A DNA stretch of 64,000 nucleotides from Oryzias latipes. Taxonomy: Eukaryota; Chordata; Actinopteri; Beloniformes; Adrianichthyidae. Positions 59,400 through 64,000 of the stretch are shown piece after piece. The notes beneath the pieces are model-generated. The model was not told the origin of the DNA. It did no database searches and saw nothing but the letters and a program-made list of their open reading frames with translations. The translations under genes were made by a program, and so were the position numbers. Positions within the stretch are counted from its first letter, which is position 1. Every line of letters begins with the position of its first letter. The stretch covers positions 21,298,184 to 21,362,183 of the forward strand of contig NC_019867.2 of NCBI RefSeq assembly GCF_002234675.1, in the 5' to 3' direction.

Positions 59400-60954
59400 T
59401 TCATCCATAGCGCTCTCTAGCGTTCAGGCTGTGCACTAACAAGGCTAAAAACGTTGCATTGAAAAGCCCAATGCATGCACAAGCAACTCTTGATTTTATT
59501 TATTTATTTTTATTTATTTAACCTTACTTTGTCCAGACAAAACAGATTACGAAAAAAAAATCCGCTGTGGCCTGGCAAAATGCAAGACCATTTGAGATCA
59601 TTAGTGAAAAAGATCATACTGTTGAAACGACAATAAATAAATGTTAAAAAACAAACAAAAAATTTGGTAAAATGTAAAGAGCAAATAGTACAGTTGGATT
59701 TCTATAAAACTTCACAAAAAAGATTTTATAGACTGTGAGTTTCATGTTTCTTGTTCTTTTCCTTTCAGCTTCCTCCATCCACTGTCTTCTGCATACTCCA
59801 CCTCAGACAAAATTTTTATGGACCAGTCCGAACGGGGAAAAAGTTTGAGTTTGATTTTTTTAAAGCTTCCGGTTTCTGAAAAACCTATCTTCCAAATAAA
59901 AATGCTACAAGTGGTTTAGTTTTTTTTTTTTAAACCGGAAAACATTAGTCGATTTTTTTTTTTCAGATGACAAAGATTAAATGTACGACGGAGTATTAGG
60001 GCCACCAAAAAAAAGTAAAATTACGACATTTTATCTCGTAATTTTACTCGTAAAAATTCATAGATTAACAAGGAGAAAACACCAAAGTTGTCCGTTTATC
60101 GAAGCATCGCTTGAAGATGAAAGATGTGGAGCCATTTGTGAAGCTTTATTTCCAGGTTTATTATCGGTTTTAAACAAAGAGATTCTGAACCTTTGGCGAC
60201 TCAAAATCAGATTATTGTCAGTGGAGCCGGTTTTCCGGGGTTCAGTGTCAGTAAAGCGGAGTTTCATATGTAAAAGGAGCTCAGAGACACGTTTGGGTGC
60301 AGAGGATCGTTGCAGCTTTTATTCTCCTTTTCATTCACAAACCCTGAAGTTCATCTGTCACCTTACGTCATGAACCTGTCATCAGATCCGAACACCAATG
60401 CGGAAGTAAACGTCCCGTTATATCATCAAACAACAAAGATGAATGAAAATAGTCTATTATATTAGCATTAGAACGTTGAAAATGCCAAAAAAGTGATCCT
60501 CCTCCTCAGACGGACGCGTCACACAATTGTAGAGATCTTGTTTTTGGTGGAGGAAGAAAGGATTCAAGTGACCGCGGTCAAGTGAGCCGACATCCGCGGA
60601 AGTGCGGTCTCGCTAGCCGTCACTAACTTTCTGCATGCGCGTTTACATCATAGTTTACGGTGCACACCGCCAGCGAGCTGAAAAGACGGTATAAAGCGCT
60701 AATATCACCCATGTCACAGTTACTCATTATCAAATAACATGTACTGTGCTCAGAAATCAATGAGAGACATTGCAGCTCTATATTGTCATTTGATGTACAG
60801 ATTTATTCATTTATATTGCATGTCTGACCATTCTATAATGAACTACCAAGAATAAAGTGTTTGTTTGAAATATATGCATTAAGTCAGATTCTAAAAGTGA
60901 GTTTGAACACTAACAAGAGTGTTTTGTGTGTTGTTGAGCATGGCATGGAATGGA
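59400..60954. other. Intergenic, low-complexity and unclassified repeats
   Basis: Contains TTTA-type low complexity near 59500 and poly(T)/poly(A) runs. A stretch near 59985-60010 (GAGTATTAGGGCCACC) resembles 46005-46020 (GAGTACTAGGGCCCACT). A 130-codon open frame at 59981-60373 has no recognisable motif and I do not call it. Confidence 0.35.
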
Positions 60955-61386
60955 ATGAAACAGTATAACTGCAAGTTTGAAGAAGATTTACTGTATAAAA
61001 TTAGAGATATTATCATTATAGTCTCATTCAGGCCTCCTCATTCATAGTCAGAGTGTAACATGGACACCCCCCAAAATGCCACTTTATTGAAAGATTACAC
61101 AAAAGTTTCACTGGATTATTGTTGGTAACGATCTTAACTAATATCACAGCAAGTTTGAAGAAGATTTACTGTATAAAATTAGAGCTATTGTCATTATAGT
61201 CTCATTCAGGCTGTCTCATTGAGCCAGCATATAACATGGAAACCACCCAAAATACCACTTTATTAAAAGATTACACAAAAATTCAAGTGGATTATTGTTA
61301 GTTATGATATTCATGATCATCTCAGCAAGTTTGAAGAATATTGACTGGAGAAAATTAGAGAATTTCAAGTTTTAGTTCTCCTAAGC

Positions 61387-62282
61387 CAGTGTTTTTCAAC
61401 CTTTTTTGAGCCACGGCACACTTTAACCTTGACAAAAATCCCGCGGCACACCAGCATCCAAAAAAAAAACAGAAATTCATGGTCTGTATTGATCGACAGC
61501 CCCCCCCCCCCCCCCCCCCGCCCGCCCGCCCGCAATCTCACGTGCATTTTTGTGATAATTGTGGCCGGAAAAGCAGGAAGTTGCGGCTGTTTTTTCTAAG
61601 AGATGAAATGAAAGTTAAATTAGAAAATTTAGAAACTGTTTGTTTGTTGTGGTTTCAAGGCGTTTCTCAAGGACAACTCATTGTGACACTGGCCCTTTAA
61701 GCCAATGCATCATGGGAGATGTAGTGTGAAAACTGCCGAAAACTTGCAGAAAGACTCGCGTCTCTGAGCTTCATTGTATTGTTCACTTGTTCCACGGTCT
61801 GACAACGGACTCTGTGGAAAGCTACACCGCTAAAGAAGAGCTTTAGCTGGTATTTTTGTTAGAACTGAGTGACTTTATCAGCAGAATTAAGAACAAGGAA
61901 GTGAAGACTTTAACCACTTCTGATTGGTCAGACTGATGACATGTGATTAAGACTTCAAGAATGATTGGTGGAGACAGTTAAAGGGGCGGGACCTTTCCGC
62001 AAACTGTCATAGCTGCAGGTAAATCGCGGTAACATCATTCTTATCAAAATGTCTTTAATAGAATTAAATAAACACAAAGAAAAAAGTAATTTTAAGATCT
62101 TTTATATTCCTAACTACTCAGTGTTTTATCAGGGCCAGTTTGGATGAACAAAGAGCTGATTTCCTGGAGATGGGAAATGTTTTTAGATCAGTTAATGATT
62201 AATGAGGGCAATTTCCCACGGCACACTTTACCATCTCCCACGGCACACTAGTGTGCCGCGGCACACTGGTTGAAAAACACTG
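61387..62282. mobile_element. Non-autonomous hAT element in the tandem repeat
   Basis: Termini CAGTGTTTTTCAACC and GGTTGAAAAACACTG. A perfect 8-bp duplication TCCTAAGC lies at 61379-61386 and 62283-62290. The subterminal motif CCACGGCACACTTTA is present at both ends. No transposase coding is seen. It carries a poly(C) run at 61501-61519 followed by GCCC repeats. Confidence 0.93.
61501..61533. repeat. Poly(C) and (GCCC)n tract
   Basis: Nineteen consecutive C followed by GCCC units, inside the hAT element. The opposite strand is a G-rich run that could form a G-quadruplex. It is also a likely site of sequencing error. Confidence 0.9.
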
Positions 62283-62699
62283 TCCTAAGCATCCTGCCTT
62301 TATAGTTAAAGAAGAACATTTGATCCACCCAAAATGCCACTTTTTCCAAAGGTGATGTAAAACTTCCACTGGATTATTGTTGGTGATGATGTTCACTAAC
62401 ATCACAGCAAGTTTGAAGTAGATTGACTGGAGAAAATTAGAGAAATTGATCTAATAGACCGATCCAGGCCTCTTCATTCATAGTCAGAGTGTAACATGTA
62501 AACTATCTAAAATGCTACTTTATTAAAAGGTGACGCTAAAATTTCACTGGATTATTGTTGGTGATGATGTTCATGTTCATCACAGCAAGTTTGAAGAAGA
62601 TTTACTGCAGAAAAATACTCTAACCATGTATTTACTTAATATAGAGGTTTATAAACATTTTATACTATGAAAAAGGAGGCCTGAATTGGTCTATTATGT

Positions 62700-64000
62700 A
62701 AATATCTTTACTTTTCTACAGTCATTCTTCTTCAAACTTGCTGTGATGATGATGATGGACACCATTACTAACAATAATCTAGTGAACGTTTAGCGTCACC
62801 TTTGAAAAAAGGGGTATTTTGTAAGGTTTAAATATTACACTGTGAATGTGAATTGGTCTATAACTTGACTTTCTCTAATTTTCTCCAGTCAAATTTGTTC
62901 AAACTTGCCGTGATGTTAATGAACGACACTTACAACAATAATATGTTAAATGTTTGGCGTCACCTTTGTAACAAATTTTATTTTGAAAGGTCATAAGTAA
63001 TACTATGACTGTAAAGGCAGCATGCATAAGTGTACTATAACTTTGATTTCTCTAATTTTATACAGTAAATATTCTTCAAACTTGCTGTGATATTAGTTAA
63101 GATCCTTACCAACAATAATCCAGTGAAACTTTTGTGTAATCTTTTAATAAAGTGGCATTTTGGGTGGTTTCCATGTTACACTCTGACTATGAATGAGGAG
63201 GCCTGAATGAGACTATAATGATAATATCTCTAATTTTATACAGTAAATCTTCTTCAAACTTGATGTGATATTAGTGAACATAATTAACAACAATATTCCA
63301 TTGAAAGTTTTGTGTAACCTTTTTATAAAGTGGCATTTTGGGTGGTTTCCATGTTACACTATGACCATGAATGAGGAGGCCTGAATGAGACTATAATGAT
63401 AATATCTCTAATTTTATACAGTAAATCTTCTTCAAACTTGCTGTGATATTAGTTAAGATCCTTAACAACAATAATCCAGTGAAACTTTTGTGTAATCTTT
63501 CAATAAAGTGGCATTTTGGGTGGTTTCCATGTTATATGCTGACTGTGAATGAGGAGGCCTGAATGAGACTATAATGACAATATCTGTAATTTTATACAGT
63601 AAATCTTCTTCAAACCTGCTGTGATATTAGTGAACATCATTAACAACAATATTCCATTGAAAGTTTTGTGTAATCTTTTAATAAAGTGGCATTTTGGGTG
63701 GTTTCCATGTTACACTGACTATGAATGAGGAGGCCTGAATGGGACTATAATGACAATATCTCTAATTTTATACAGTAAATCTTTTTCAAACTTGCTGTGA
63801 TATTAGTTAAGATGCTAACCAACAATAATCCAGTGAAACTTTTGTGTAATCTTTTAATAAAGTGGCATTTTGGGTGGTTTCCATGTTATATGCTGACTGA
63901 ATAAGGAGGCCTGAATGAGACTATAATGACAATATCTCTAATTTTATACAGTAAATCTTCTTCAAACTTGCTGTGATATTAGTTAAGATGCTAACCAACA
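62700..64000 (-). repeat. 178-bp tandem repeat, inverted array
   Basis: The same unit in reverse complement: CTTCAAACTTGCTGTG or variants at about 62730, 62899, 63073, 63252, 63430, 63606, 63784 and 63961. The outer units (63,060 on) are more alike than the inner ones. The array continues past the end of the window. Confidence 0.92.

Larger units (their letters stand above)
60955..62640 (+). repeat. 178-bp tandem repeat, forward array
   Basis: CAGCAAGTTTGAAG, or close variants, recurs at about 60970, 61147, 61323, 62405 and 62583, spacing about 177-182 bp once the hAT insertion is removed. Each unit also has ACTGTATAAAATTAGAG, TCATTCAGGCCTCCTCATTC, AAAATGCCACTTTATTG and ACTGGATTATTGTTGG. There is no coding sequence. 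Confidence 0.9.

Noticed and set aside
59981-60373. 130-codon plus-strand frame
   Set aside because: No recognisable domain; overlaps sequence that looks like a dispersed repeat; codon composition unconvincing.
60955-64000. CRISPR-like array
   Set aside because: Units are about 178 bp with no constant-repeat/variable-spacer pattern, in a eukaryotic genome; it is a tandem satellite.

Overview
The window is vertebrate nuclear DNA and, from its transposons and gene structures, teleost fish. Genes have GT-AG introns and vertebrate-type products. The rest is AT-rich DNA packed with typical fish elements: Tc1/mariner, hAT, piggyBac-type, Harbinger, L1-like and L2 LINEs, a tRNA-derived SINE and a Ty3/gypsy relic. 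I cannot name the species. There are no bacterial-type operons and no CRISPR array.

Layout. Positions 1-7,300 hold an L1-like LINE relic carrying a SINE and a small TTAA element, a Tc1 with long inverted repeats, and a short HTH fragment of a pogo/Tigger-like element. Positions 8,002-16,140 (+) hold the calcium sensor cabp1, with the caldendrin first exon and two alternative 5' exons; a Tc1 sits in its 3' UTR. Positions 16,700-18,240 are an old Tc1 relic split by a hAT element. Positions 20,988-27,400 (+) hold malectin (mlec). A Harbinger-type element (27,867-29,394) and a palindromic pair of TTAA elements (29,454-29,858) follow. Next come an unidentified terminal exon (+, 30,093-30,438) and an unidentified secreted-peptide first exon with a TATA box (-, 31,148-31,538).

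Positions 32,357-40,694 (-) hold a complete twelve-exon hps4, whose introns carry an L2 relic and a piggyBac-like element. Positions 43,026-46,646 are two nested Harbinger elements plus a further TIR element. Positions 47,060-50,870 are LINE, Tc1 and gypsy/L2 debris. Positions 53,332-56,556 (-) hold a six-exon Myb/SANT-like gene with a complete Tc1 in intron 2. Positions 58,254-59,335 (-) hold cox6a. From 60,955 to the window end is a roughly 178-bp tandem repeat in two opposed arrays, interrupted by a hAT element.

How it fits together. The genes are not one pathway: cabp1 is a Ca2+ sensor, malectin works in ER glycoprotein quality control, HPS4 in BLOC-3 and lysosome-related organelles, and COX6A in respiration. 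From general knowledge, human CABP1, MLEC and COX6A1 share 12q24.31 while HPS4 is on 22q12, so the block mixes two human syntenies. The most interesting observation is that the Myb/SANT-like gene shares its domain and one exact intron position and phase with the MYB-like second ORF of the Harbinger elements in the same window. This suggests the gene derives from a transposon accessory protein, or that both share an ancestor.
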